45,077 nt of DNA. It comes from Acidimicrobiia bacterium (GTDB taxonomy: Bacteria > Actinomycetota > Acidimicrobiia > Acidimicrobiales > Poriferisodalaceae). The translations under genes and the position numbers were made by a program. Under the pieces are notes generated by a model, which was given only the letters and a program-made list of their open reading frames with translations, was not told where the DNA came from and made no database searches. Below, one piece after another: positions 26,230-34,592 of the stretch (positions within the stretch are counted from its first letter, which is position 1; every line of letters begins with the position of its first letter). The DNA is taken from positions 1 through 45,077 of the forward strand of contig JAJEBN010000107.1 of the NCBI GenBank assembly GCA_022822525.1. Direction: 5' to 3'.

Positions 26230-26882
26230 GCCAGTCCGACGATCTCACCGGGCCGGATCCTGACGAGCCCGAGAGCGGTCTCGATGCACCCGTGCATCCC
26301 GATCCCCACAGCCGGCCGCTGGGTCGCGCTCGCCCGCCGCGTGTCCGGCGGGCCATGAGCCGGCGCTCGCGCACCTTGCTGTCGTGGTCGTGGGTTCTGA
26401 TGGCAGCGGTGGTGCTCGCGCTGCTGATGCGCACATTTCTCGTCGCGGCGTTCTTCATACCGTCAGAGTCGATGGAGCCAGAACTGCAGATCGGCGATCG
26501 GCTGCTGGTCTCCAAGCTCAGCTACCGCATCGGCGATCCCAGCCCCGGCGATGTCGTCGTCTTCCGCACCCCCGACCAGCTGCGCGATCCGGAGACCGAC
26601 GAATTGGTCAAGCGAGTCGTGGCGGTGGGCGGCCAGCGGGTCCAAGCCGTCGACGGCCGGCTCGTCATCGACGGGACACCGGTGAACGAGGACTACCTCC
26701 CGCCCGATGTGTACACACGCGATTTCGGGCCTGTGCACGTGCCCGCTGGTTTTGTCTTCGTCATGGGTGACAACCGGTTCTCCAGCCAGGACAGCCGGTA
26801 CTTCGGTCCGGTCCACGAGGGCGAGATCCTCGGGCGCGCCTTCGCGCGCTTCTGGCCGCCGAACCGGCTCGGCGGTCTGTGA
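26226..26882 (+). CDS. lepB: Signal peptidase I
   Basis: Membrane serine protease of 218 residues that cleaves signal peptides of Sec and Tat substrates. A basic N-terminal region (about 30-50) leads to one membrane helix (about 51-75). The catalytic Ser82 is in PSESMEP and the general-base Lys129 in VKRVVAVGG; box D/E residues follow as MGDNRFSSQDSRYFGPV. The single helix is the pattern of Gram-positive type enzymes. ATG at 26226 overlaps the DUF3866 stop. Its place a little upstream of tatA/B and tatC links export and cleavage, though the minus-strand phosphodiesterase lies between them. Confidence 0.93.
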   Translation: MSQSDDLTGPDPDEPESGLDAPVHPDPHSRPLGRARPPRVRRAMSRRSRTLLSWSWVLMAAVVLALLMRTFLVAAFFIPSESMEPELQIGDRLLVSKLSYRIGDPSPGDVVVFRTPDQLRDPETDELVKRVVAVGGQRVQAVDGRLVIDGTPVNEDYLPPDVYTRDFGPVHVPAGFVFVMGDNRFSSQDSRYFGPVHEGEILGRAFARFWPPNRLGGL

Positions 26883-26931
26883 GGCCGTTGGACGGAGCGC
26901 CATCAGCGGGCAGGGCTCCGACAGGGCGGGT

Positions 26932-27693
26932 TCAGCCTGACTGAGTCCCGCGCAGGTCGCCGTCGCTGCGGGACCCGAGGCGATCCTGTGGGGAGGCGAT
27001 GCCCGCGAGGAGACGGTCGACGTGGTCGCCATAGAGGCCGTCGAGGCCCATATCGCGCAGGCCTGCCGCCAAGCGAGTGTGCTGGACGTCCCACCCGAAG
27101 CAGAACCGCTTGAAGCGGTGGAACAGGGCCGCGAGACCGCCTGTCCAGTCCTTCGCCGGGAGATTCACCGCGTCGATGCCGCTGCTGGCCATGGCGGCGG
27201 CCCGACGCTCGGGGCCTTCCTTCATCCGGCGGACGCGGGTCGAGTCGACGATGCGCGCGCTGGTGCGTTCCCTCAGATCGGTCAGCAGGTCCCAGTCCCG
27301 GTGGCAGATCCACAGGCGCTGCTCGGCTCCCGCGTCGCGGGCAGTCTCGATGACCGCCCCGGCGGCTGCTGGATCCTTGAGGTCGACCGACAGCTCGAAG
27401 TCCGTGCCGCAGGCGTCGTACATCTCGGCCAGCGTGGGGACGTCCGGTCCGATGCGCTCGCGCCGCAGCGAGCTGAAGGCACGGCGGACGCCACGGTGCC
27501 AGGCAACCCCATCGTGATCCAGCATCGGATGCCCGTCACTGCTCAGCCATACGTCGGTTTCGAGGCCCGTCGCGCCCAGCTCGAGTGCGGCGGCAAACGT
27601 CTCAAGCGAGTTCTCAGGGCCGTGGGCTCGTCCGCCCCGATGCGCGAAGGTGATCGGGGGCGTGCGCAGGGAAGGCAGCGGCTGCGGGGGCAC
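26932..27693 (-). CDS. Glycerophosphodiester phosphodiesterase
   Basis: TIM-barrel phosphodiesterase of about 253 residues that hydrolyses glycerophosphodiesters such as those from phospholipid breakdown. The signature FAHRGG is followed by ENSLETFAAAL and LETDVWLSSDGHPMLDHDG, giving the conserved His, Glu/Asp metal ligands and second His of the family. No signal peptide is visible, so it is probably cytoplasmic. The start is uncertain: GTG at 27693 gives a normal length, while an in-frame GTG at 27792 would add 33 residues including three cysteine/tryptophan-bearing segments without family homology. The gene is divergent from the small membrane protein at 27796. Confidence 0.88.
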   Translation of the reverse strand: MPPQPLPSLRTPPITFAHRGGRAHGPENSLETFAAALELGATGLETDVWLSSDGHPMLDHDGVAWHRGVRRAFSSLRRERIGPDVPTLAEMYDACGTDFELSVDLKDPAAAGAVIETARDAGAEQRLWICHRDWDLLTDLRERTSARIVDSTRVRRMKEGPERRAAAMASSGIDAVNLPAKDWTGGLAALFHRFKRFCFGWDVQHTRLAAGLRDMGLDGLYGDHVDRLLAGIASPQDRLGSRSDGDLRGTQSG

Positions 27694-27795
27694 CTCCCTA
27701 TCGTGCCAATTCGGACACCCCTCGGTGCGGCACGCACCCAGATTCGCCGTCGTTTCGGGGCCAGCGACCGGTGCCTCGGCCGCATGCGGCACCCT

Positions 27796-28083
27796 ATGGT
27801 GCGTGTCGTGGAAATGATCTGGCTGCTGCCGGCGGTGGTGTTCGGTGTGCTGGCGATCGTTGCCGTGCTGCTGATCCGGCAGCTGGCCGCCGAGATGCGA
27901 GCCACAGCCGCGGCGCTGGCCTCGTTCTCGGCTGCGGTTGCATCTGTGCGGACCGACCTCGTGCGCGCTCGCGATGCGATCGACAGCCTCGACGTGCCAT
28001 CGCTCCGCGAGGCAGCGGGGGAGAGGGCACTGGGCATCGTGGTCCGCTGGGCCGCTCGCCGGGTGCTGCCTCTTCGGATTTGA
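27796..28083 (+). CDS. Small membrane-anchored coiled protein
   Basis: A 95-residue protein with an N-terminal transmembrane helix (about 8-27) and a mostly helical remainder (about 28-80) containing VRTDLVRARDAIDSLDVPSL, then a basic end. Candidate starts are ATG 27796, GTG 27808 and ATG 27814. The topology, one anchor followed by an amphipathic helix, resembles small membrane proteins found just before tatA-type genes, and TatA/B itself has a similar overall shape, but there is no FG or GPK hinge. I do not recognise a family. It is separated from tatA/B by 37 bp, so it is likely in the same transcript. Confidence 0.6.
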   Translation: MVRVVEMIWLLPAVVFGVLAIVAVLLIRQLAAEMRATAAALASFSAAVASVRTDLVRARDAIDSLDVPSLREAAGERALGIVVRWAARRVLPLRI

Positions 28084-28120
28084 GAACCGCCCCCGCAGGC
28101 GCGGGTTCTACCATCGAGCC

Positions 28121-28375
28121 GTGAGCCTGCAGCCCAACGAGGTGCTGATCATCGCGCTCGTGGCCCTGATCGTGCTGGGCCCCAAGCGGCTGCCGGGTGC
28201 AATCCGGGGCATCGGTCGCGCGTTCCGGCAGGTGCGCGAGTTCTCCACGACGGTCCGCCAAGAGATGGACTCCACCCTTTCGCCCCCGCTCATCGAGCCC
28301 GCGGACCCGCCCGCGAAGCCGCGTCCGCCTGAGGACCCGGCGGCAGAAGCTCCGACCAGCGACGGACCTGCGTGA
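28121..28375 (+). CDS. tatB: Twin-arginine translocase TatA/TatB subunit
   Basis: An 84-residue Tat component. One membrane helix (about 6-19) is followed by the hinge LGPKRLPGAI and an amphipathic helix with RQVREFSTTVRQEM; the tail is Pro/Ala/Glu-rich and probably disordered. The LGPxRLP hinge and TTVRQE text are closer to TatB than to TatA, which usually has FGxKKLP. No other TatA/B gene lies in the window, so either a separate tatA exists elsewhere or one protein does both jobs. GTG start at 28121. Its stop overlaps the tatC start. Confidence 0.85.
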   Translation: MSLQPNEVLIIALVALIVLGPKRLPGAIRGIGRAFRQVREFSTTVRQEMDSTLSPPLIEPADPPAKPRPPEDPAAEAPTSDGPA

Positions 28376-29244
28376 GGCTCTGGCCACGCCGCCGCCCGCG
28401 GCCGCCGGTGATGGGTTTCTGGGACCACGTCTCGGAGCTGCGCAACCGGTTGATCATGAGCATCGTCGCCATCGGCATCGGCATGGTCGTGGGCCTGTTC
28501 GTGTACGACTGGCTCTTGGAGACGGTGTTCCTGCCGCCGTACTGCGAGGTGCTCGCAGCTCGCGACGCTCCCGCCAGCGTGCTGGGAGACTCGTGCAGCC
28601 TGGTGATCACCTCGCCGCTCGAGGGATTCCGCACCCGTATCAAGGTCTCCGCCTACCTGGGCGTCGTGCTGGCGATGCCGGTGCTGTTGTGGCACCTGTG
28701 GCGGTTCATCACGCCGGCTCTGGATCGGCGCGAGAAGCGCTGGGCGGTGCCGTTCGTCGCAGTCGGGTTCCTGCTGTTTGCCTCGGGCGCGGTGCTCGCC
28801 TACTTCACCTTTGAGCGGGCGCTGGAGTTCCTGATATCGGTCAGCGGCGACGTGGTCGACCCGCTGCTGGGGCCGGGGGCCTACCTGGGCTTGGTGACGT
28901 TCATGATGCTGGCATTCGGCATCGGCTTCGAATTCCCGATTGTGCTGGTGTTTGCCCAGCTCGCAGAGATCGTGACCCCGCGCCAGCTCAACCGAGCCCG
29001 CCGGTATGCGATTGTCGGCATCGTCGCCGGCGCAGCGATCATCACGCCCTCGGGCGACCCGTTCACGCTCGCCGCGCTGTCGGTGCCGCTGTACGTGTTC
29101 TACGAGCTGTCGATCCTGGTGGGGTACCTGATACTGCGACGACGCGGCGGCGTCGGACCGTTTCGGCTGCGGCGTCGCCGCAGCGAAGCGCCTCCCGAGG
29201 AACCCCAAGACGAGATCGCCAGTGCTGCGGACCCCGGTTCGTGA
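28372..29244 (+). CDS. tatC: Twin-arginine translocase subunit TatC
   Basis: Six-helix membrane receptor of the Tat pathway, 290 residues. The N-terminal cytoplasmic segment MGFWDHVSELRNRL holds the conserved signal-peptide-binding residues (the Glu in HVSELR). Six hydrophobic segments follow; the block FGIGFEFPIVLVFAQLAEIV (about residues 183-202) and RRYAIVGIVAGAAIITPSGDP are typical. The C-terminus is a basic then acidic tail of about 45 residues, longer than in E. coli. The order TatA/B-TatC-helicase is the mycobacterial one. GTG start overlaps the tatA/B stop; the helicase GTG overlaps its own stop. Confidence 0.95.
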   Translation: MRLWPRRRPRPPVMGFWDHVSELRNRLIMSIVAIGIGMVVGLFVYDWLLETVFLPPYCEVLAARDAPASVLGDSCSLVITSPLEGFRTRIKVSAYLGVVLAMPVLLWHLWRFITPALDRREKRWAVPFVAVGFLLFASGAVLAYFTFERALEFLISVSGDVVDPLLGPGAYLGLVTFMMLAFGIGFEFPIVLVFAQLAEIVTPRQLNRARRYAIVGIVAGAAIITPSGDPFTLAALSVPLYVFYELSILVGYLILRRRGGVGPFRLRRRRSEAPPEEPQDEIASAADPGS

Positions 29245-31703
29245 CCGAGTCGCACACGCGGAGCCCCCCAGCGCCCAGCGACGGTGACGGCGACGGCGAC
29301 GGCGACGGAAACGGGATCGCAGTTTCGTTGCCACCGCTGATGGCAGACCATGCTGCGGCGCGGGGCATCACCCCCGACGGTTTCCAGCTCGAGGCGTTCG
29401 AGGTGCTCGAGCGGGGCCATTCGGTGTTGGTGTCGGCGCCGACGTCGTCGGGCAAGACCCTCGTAGCGGAGTATGCGATCGCGCGAACCCTGCAGGCCGG
29501 CCGGCGGGCTGCCTACACCACCCCCACCAAGGCCCTGTCCAACCAGAAGCTGCGCGATCTGCGATCGTGGCTGGGCACCGACCGTGTGGGGCTGCTCACC
29601 GGCGACAACGTCATCCGGCCCAACGCCGACGTGGTCGTCATGACCACCGAAGTGCTGCGCAACATGATGTACGCCGACTCGCCCCATGTCTCGGAGTTCG
29701 GCATCGCGGTGCTCGATGAGATCCACTACCTGCAGGACCCCTACCGGGGGGCCGTCTGGGAAGAAGTCATCATCGGCACCCCGCCGCACATGCGCCTGGT
29801 GTGCTTGTCGGCGACCGTCAGCAACGCCGCCGAGCTCGCAGCCTGGATAGATGCGTCTGCGGGACGTTGCGAGCCAGTCGTGTGCTCGACGCGTCCGGTG
29901 CCGCTCGAAGACCGTTTCCTGCTGTACGAGCGGCACAGCCGGCGCGTCATCGACCTTCCGACCTTGCAGGACGGCGGCGCGAACCCCGAGATCGAACGGT
30001 GGGAAGAGCGCGCCCGGGCACGTCCAGGGGGTCATCGACGGCGCCGTTCGGGGGGAGTGCGGCCGGCACGCCCGAGACGCTCGGAGATCATCGGGCATCT
30101 CGCAGCCGGCGGCAAGCTGCCTGCCATCGTGTTCATCTTCTCCCGCCAGGGCTGCGACGATGCCGCCCGGGCGCTGGTGGCGGAGGGAGCGGCATTCCTC
30201 GACGCCGCCGAGCAGCATCGAGTGCGCCAGATCGCCGCGGCGCACACGGCTGCCCTCAGCAGCGGCGACCTCGATGCGCTGGGCTATGAGGAGTGGCTGG
30301 CGGGCCTGCAGGCAGGCGTCGCCGCCCATCATGCGGGGCTCGTGCCGGCATTCAAGGAGACGATCGAAGACTGCTTCACCGCAGGGCTGCTGGCTGTGGT
30401 GTTCGCGACCGAGACGCTGGCGCTGGGCATCAACATGCCTGCCCGCTCGGTCGTGGTCTCCCAGCTCAGCCGTTTCCGCGGCGACGGCTTCGCCATGCTC
30501 ACCCCGGGCGAGTACACACAGCTCACCGGCCGGGCGGGCCGCCGCGGCATCGATGACGTCGGCTACGCGTACACGCTGTGGCATCCCCAAGTGGCGTTTC
30601 GCGAGACCGCACGTCTGGCAGCCAGCGACAATTTCGAGCTCGAGTCCTCGTTCCGGCCGACCTACAACATGGTGGCCAACCTGATCGCCAGCCGAACCCA
30701 CGCCGAGGCCACCGAGCTGGTGCGGAGCTCGTTTGCCCAGTGGCGCGCCGACCGCCGCATCGACGAGTGGCTCGCAACCCTCGAAGTCGAGCGCCGGGGG
30801 CTGCGCGAAGCCCGGGCGCGGGTGCGCTCGATGGGCGGCGGCCGGTCGCCGAACCGATCGGGTGGCAACCGGCACCGCGGACCCAAGCACGGAGGCCGAC
30901 GCCATCGTGGGCATCGGGGCGATCGTCGCCCTGACCGGGCGCTCGCCGAGGCGGAACGCCAGGCCGAGCGTGCGGGGGCCAGGGTCGCCCGGATGAAGGA
31001 GCGGATCAAGATCGCCAAGGGAGGGCTGGCGCGCCAGCTCGACGCCACCAACCAGGTGCTGAACGAATTCGGGTGTACCGACGGCTGGTCGCTCACGCCG
31101 TCAGGAGAGTGCCTGCGGTCGGTCTTCCACGAGGCAGACCTGCTGACGGTGCTGGCGTTGCGCGATGGCCTGCTGGACGGGCTGGCGCCGACCCAGCTGG
31201 CCGGTCTGGTCTCGGTGCTGACCTACGAGCACCGCTCCAGCCAGCCGCCGCCCAGTCCTCGCTACCCCGATGACGAGTGCCGGGAACGTGCCTCGCACAT
31301 CTTCGAGCTGGCCGCGGAGATCTCCGAAGCCGAGCGCCGTCACAGTCTCGTGCTCTCCCGCCCGCCTGATGCATCGTTCCTGGCGACAGCACACGCATGG
31401 GCGGCGGGTGCGACCTACGAAGACCTGTGGCGCTCCGACCTCGCAGGCGGAGACGCACCCGCTGGCGGGGACTTCGTCCGCCAGATGCGACAGCTGATCG
31501 ATCTCGTCGACCGCATCGCCGATGTGGCTCCGGCGGCCGGCACCCGGCAGACGGCCGCTGCGTCACGCGCTGCGCTCGATCGCGACGTGGTTGCAGCTGC
31601 GGCGCGGATGTCCGACGAACCTCCGGCCGAGTCAGTCACCGCCCCGGCAGGGAAGGACTTCTCGCCCGCCCCGGTGTCGACTCGCGTTCGCCGGCTCCGA
31701 TGA
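29241..31703 (+). CDS. helY: Ski2-like superfamily 2 RNA helicase, HelY type
   Basis: An 820-residue helicase related to Mtr4/Ski2, expected to unwind RNA. A short Asp-Gly repeat (residues 14-23) precedes the helicase core: Walker A APTSSGKT at 66-73, motif Ia TPTKALSNQK, DEIHYLQDP (DEVH-type box), SAT motif CLSATVSN, and C-terminal RecA-like motifs including LTGRAGRRGIDDVGY. Two Arg-rich segments interrupt it: about 252-273, between the RecA domains, and about 528-560 (rich in Arg, Gly and His), which could bind RNA. The C-terminal third matches the winged-helix/helical-bundle region of HelY. Located after tatC, as in mycobacteria. Confidence 0.92.
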   Translation: MTESHTRSPPAPSDGDGDGDGDGNGIAVSLPPLMADHAAARGITPDGFQLEAFEVLERGHSVLVSAPTSSGKTLVAEYAIARTLQAGRRAAYTTPTKALSNQKLRDLRSWLGTDRVGLLTGDNVIRPNADVVVMTTEVLRNMMYADSPHVSEFGIAVLDEIHYLQDPYRGAVWEEVIIGTPPHMRLVCLSATVSNAAELAAWIDASAGRCEPVVCSTRPVPLEDRFLLYERHSRRVIDLPTLQDGGANPEIERWEERARARPGGHRRRRSGGVRPARPRRSEIIGHLAAGGKLPAIVFIFSRQGCDDAARALVAEGAAFLDAAEQHRVRQIAAAHTAALSSGDLDALGYEEWLAGLQAGVAAHHAGLVPAFKETIEDCFTAGLLAVVFATETLALGINMPARSVVVSQLSRFRGDGFAMLTPGEYTQLTGRAGRRGIDDVGYAYTLWHPQVAFRETARLAASDNFELESSFRPTYNMVANLIASRTHAEATELVRSSFAQWRADRRIDEWLATLEVERRGLREARARVRSMGGGRSPNRSGGNRHRGPKHGGRRHRGHRGDRRPDRALAEAERQAERAGARVARMKERIKIAKGGLARQLDATNQVLNEFGCTDGWSLTPSGECLRSVFHEADLLTVLALRDGLLDGLAPTQLAGLVSVLTYEHRSSQPPPSPRYPDDECRERASHIFELAAEISEAERRHSLVLSRPPDASFLATAHAWAAGATYEDLWRSDLAGGDAPAGGDFVRQMRQLIDLVDRIADVAPAAGTRQTAAASRAALDRDVVAAAARMSDEPPAESVTAPAGKDFSPAPVSTRVRRLR
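29280..29312 (+). repeat. GACGGY hexanucleotide repeat
   Basis: A run of Asp-Gly codons (GAC GGT/GGC), four to five units, within the first 25 codons of the helicase gene. It is in frame, so length changes by six bases would only alter the number of Asp-Gly pairs. It lies before the folded helicase core and is likely tolerated. Short sequence repeats here could vary between strains. Confidence 0.75.
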
Positions 31704-32329
31704 CTGTCAGGCGCGGCGAGCCATGGGGCAGCGCAGCCCCCTTGCCGCACGGGGCACCGGTTGTCTCCAGCAACGGCGAGCTGCGCACAGAAGTCACCGC
31801 CCAACGCAGCGGGCTCCGCCCGCCTGGGCCGATCGGCGTGACCGGCGGCGACCTGTGGCGAGTGGTGGGTGCCCCCGGCGGCGGCACCCAACGCCTGCAC
31901 TCGGACCGAGCCCACACAGCGCCCATCGATCTCATCGAGGTCACAGCCGACGGCGATTGCCTGTGGGCGTGCGTGGGGGTCATCGCACGCAATTCGTGGT
32001 GGCACGGACCCGTTGTCGCTCTCATGAGTGCTGAACTCGTCGGGGAATGGCGTGTGGCCCCGGCGGCCCATCCCAACGACGGGCGACTTCATGTCCTTGA
32101 AACCGGTCTCGGGGGGCCGCACCTCAGCCTTCGGGAGCGCATGCTCGCACGCGGGCGCCTGCGCTCGGGGAGTCACCTGCCGCACCCGTCCATCTCGATG
32201 CGGCGCGTCGCTGACGCCGAGTTCCGCTTCGAGCGGCCGATGGGATTGTGGCTCGATGGGGACAAGGTGGGCACGTGCCGGCACTTGTCGGTGGCGCTGC
32301 TGCCGGACGGCGCCGAGATCGTGTTCTGA
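31700..32329 (+). CDS. Stand-alone diacylglycerol-kinase C-lobe-like protein
   Basis: A 209-residue protein that resembles only the C-terminal lobe of the diacylglycerol/sphingosine kinase fold. The features are APAAHPNDGRLHVLETG, a run with RGRLRSGSHLPHPSISMRR, then WLDGDKVGTCRHLSVALLP ending in a hydrophobic strand, which parallels the YegS/DagK C-lobe ending. The catalytic N-lobe motif GGDGT is absent, so kinase activity is unlikely. The N-terminal 70 residues are poorly conserved in look. ATG at 31700 overlaps the helicase stop, so it is translationally coupled to helY. Its role is unknown; it may bind nucleotide or lipid head groups. Confidence 0.62.
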   Translation: MTVRRGEPWGSAAPLPHGAPVVSSNGELRTEVTAQRSGLRPPGPIGVTGGDLWRVVGAPGGGTQRLHSDRAHTAPIDLIEVTADGDCLWACVGVIARNSWWHGPVVALMSAELVGEWRVAPAAHPNDGRLHVLETGLGGPHLSLRERMLARGRLRSGSHLPHPSISMRRVADAEFRFERPMGLWLDGDKVGTCRHLSVALLPDGAEIVF

Positions 32330-32433
32330 GGGCGTATCAACCTGCCGCTGATCCACCGCTGCCATCGGTCCCCGAGATGCCGCCGTGCGGGCCATACCAT
32401 CGGCGACGTGTCGCCAAGCAACCTTGCCCGCCG

Positions 32434-34044
32434 GTGATCCACTACACCGCGGAGACCTTCACCCCCGCAGAGCAGGACGTGCTGCGGCGCTATGTCACCA
32501 ACCTGCGCCAGCCTGTCTTCGCGCTCGTGAATCTCCCGGAGGTGGTCAAGGGGGCATTGTTCGCCCGCTACTCGAGAACGCACAAGAGCCTGCGCCGGCT
32601 GCTGATCGACGAATTCGTCGACGATCTCGACATCTCCGGCGACGAGTCCATCGATGCCACGGTGGGCGTCGCACGGGCCGAGCAGCTCTACCAGCGAGTG
32701 TTCGTCGAGTACGGCGACGACTCGGTGGCCCAGCTCGGAGCCGTGCACCTGGCGTGCGAGCAAGCGTCGAACCTGCTCACCAAGATTCTCGAGCGTGGGC
32801 GGCTGATGTCGTACCTCGAGCAATCCACCCGTTATCTCGCCTATGACGAGCGCTTCGGGGGCCGCTACCGGTACCACCGTCCGCCGTCAGTGATGAGCTC
32901 GCGAGCCGGGACGCGTTTCGTCGGCGACGTCGACCGCATGTTCGACGCTTATGGCGACATGGTCCGCCGCATGACCGCATGGCTGACCGAGCATCCTGAC
33001 GCGGCGCTTGGCACGAGTGACCTGGCCCGCCGCCGGGCGATCCGTGCACAGGCGTTCGACTCGGCACGGGGCCTGTTGCCCGCCGCCAGCCTGTCCAACG
33101 TCGGCATCTTCGGCACGGGCCAGGCATATGAGGCGCTGCTGCTGCGGATGCGGGCGCACCCGTTGCCCGAAGCCCGCAGCTACGCCCAGATGATGCTGAC
33201 CGAGCTGCGCAAGGTCATCCCGTCGTTCCTGCGGCGGGTGGACCAGCCCGATCGGGGTGTCGTGTGGTCCGATTATCTCGAGACCAATCGCAATGCGATG
33301 TCCGAATTCGCCGCGGAACTGTTCGCTGACGAGGTTCCCGAGCCAGTGCCCGAGGTTGCACTGACCGACTGGGATCCCGAGGGCGAATCCAAGATGCTCG
33401 CCGCCATGCTGTACCCCTACACGTCGCTGCCGGAGCCGCAGATCGCGGCTCGGGTGGCCGAGATGAGCGAAGCCCAGCGCATGGAACTGGTGCAGCGCTA
33501 CTGCGGCGAGCGGACCAATCGCCGCCACCGTCCCGGCAGGGGGCTGGAGCGCCTCGACTACAGCTTCGACGTGCTCGGCGACTACGGGAGCTTCCGCGAC
33601 CTGCAGCGTCACCGGCTGCTCACGATCGAGTGGCAGCCGCTCGGGCCCCATCACGGGTATGCCGTTCCAGCCCTTGTCGACGCAGCCGGTGGGGGAGCGG
33701 CCTACGACGATGTCATGGAGCTGTCGGCGGAGCTGTACGACACCGTGGCCGAGATCGTCGGTGCCTTGGAGGCGTCCTATGCCGTGGCCATGGCCTACCG
33801 CGTTCGGTACAGCATGCAGTTCAACGCCCGTGAGGCCATGCACATGATCGAGCTGCGGTCACAGCCCCAAGGACACACCGACTACCGGCGGATCGTGACC
33901 GAGATGTACCGGCAGATCTCCGACGTGGCAGGCCACCGCGCCGTCGCAGCGATGCTGTCGCACGTCGACCTGTCCGAGGGAATCCTGGGGCGCTTGGGTG
34001 CCGAGGAAGCCACTGCCCGGCGCCAATCTGCCGAGCCCGCCTGA
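32434..34044 (+). CDS. Double-domain ThyX-like (FAD-dependent thymidylate synthase) protein
   Basis: A 536-residue protein with two ThyX-like halves. In the first (about 1-260), residues 121-134 read RGRLMSYLEQSTRY, aligning with the canonical RHRxxSxxExSxRY but with Gly for His. In the second (about 265-536), RHR is present at 392-394 but the remaining signature residues are replaced (LLTIEWQPLG). The end includes FNAREAMHMIELRSQPQGH, matching the ThyX dUMP-binding helix. Such tandem proteins occur in several phyla; whether they make dTMP is not clear. GTG 32434 is used here; ATG 32377 is possible and adds 19 residues. No thyA-like gene is in the window. Confidence 0.85.
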   Translation: MIHYTAETFTPAEQDVLRRYVTNLRQPVFALVNLPEVVKGALFARYSRTHKSLRRLLIDEFVDDLDISGDESIDATVGVARAEQLYQRVFVEYGDDSVAQLGAVHLACEQASNLLTKILERGRLMSYLEQSTRYLAYDERFGGRYRYHRPPSVMSSRAGTRFVGDVDRMFDAYGDMVRRMTAWLTEHPDAALGTSDLARRRAIRAQAFDSARGLLPAASLSNVGIFGTGQAYEALLLRMRAHPLPEARSYAQMMLTELRKVIPSFLRRVDQPDRGVVWSDYLETNRNAMSEFAAELFADEVPEPVPEVALTDWDPEGESKMLAAMLYPYTSLPEPQIAARVAEMSEAQRMELVQRYCGERTNRRHRPGRGLERLDYSFDVLGDYGSFRDLQRHRLLTIEWQPLGPHHGYAVPALVDAAGGGAAYDDVMELSAELYDTVAEIVGALEASYAVAMAYRVRYSMQFNAREAMHMIELRSQPQGHTDYRRIVTEMYRQISDVAGHRAVAAMLSHVDLSEGILGRLGAEEATARRQSAEPA

Positions 34045-34091
34045 GGGCGGCACCGCATGCAGATCAGCGTTCCACCGATGGGTCCCGTGCC

Positions 34092-34592
34092 ATGGACATA
34101 GTTGCCCGCCGGGCCGGCCCCGAGCACCTGGGCGAGCTGGCAGAGATGGCGGCTGAGGCAGTGGCCGAGCAACAGGACGCCCGCGGGGGCTGGGTCTGGT
34201 CTCGCAGGGAGGTGCGCGGACAACCCTTCGAGGAGAGCTTGGCAGCCGATCTGGAGGACCCCGACAGCGCAGTGTGGATCGGAGCGATCGACGACGCCCC
34301 GATCGGCTATGCCGTGGTGGTCGTCGAGACGTTGCACACCGGTGAGACGCTGGGTCGCATCACCGACCTGTACGTCACCCACGGTGCCCGCGAAGTGGGC
34401 GTCGGCGAGGCATTGATCGGCGAGACGCTGCAATGGTGTGCCGAGCGGGGCTGCAGCGGGGTCGACTCACTGGCGTTGCCGGGCAATCGCGCGACCAAGA
34501 ACTTCTTCGAGACCTTCGGCTTCACCGCGCGGCTGCTCGTGCTGCACCGCTCGCTGCGGCCGGATGCCCCGACATCGCTCCGCACGAGATGA
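34092..34592 (+). CDS. GNAT-family N-acetyltransferase
   Basis: A 166-residue acetyl-CoA-dependent transferase. After an N-terminal segment [20 protein letters not shown], the central strands show [18 protein letters not shown] and the acetyl-CoA-binding region [19 protein letters not shown] (about residues 96-114), a variant of the Q/RxxGxG/A loop. The block [20 protein letters not shown] is the usual C-terminal GNAT strand-helix-strand. ATG at 34092; GGGTCCC and no clear SD. Its stop overlaps the NUDIX start (ATGA), suggesting an operon of two small enzymes. Substrate unknown. Confidence 0.87.
   Translation: MDIVARRAGPEHLGELAEMAAEAVAEQQDARGGWVWSRREVRGQPFEESLAADLEDPDSAVWIGAIDDAPIGYAVVVVETLHTGETLGRITDLYVTHGAREVGVGEALIGETLQWCAERGCSGVDSLALPGNRATKNFFETFGFTARLLVLHRSLRPDAPTSLRTR

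Noticed and set aside
27779..27790. 12-bp palindrome GCCGCATGCGGC between divergent genes
   Set aside because: Short and GC-rich, so likely by chance, and it overlaps possible start codons of both genes.
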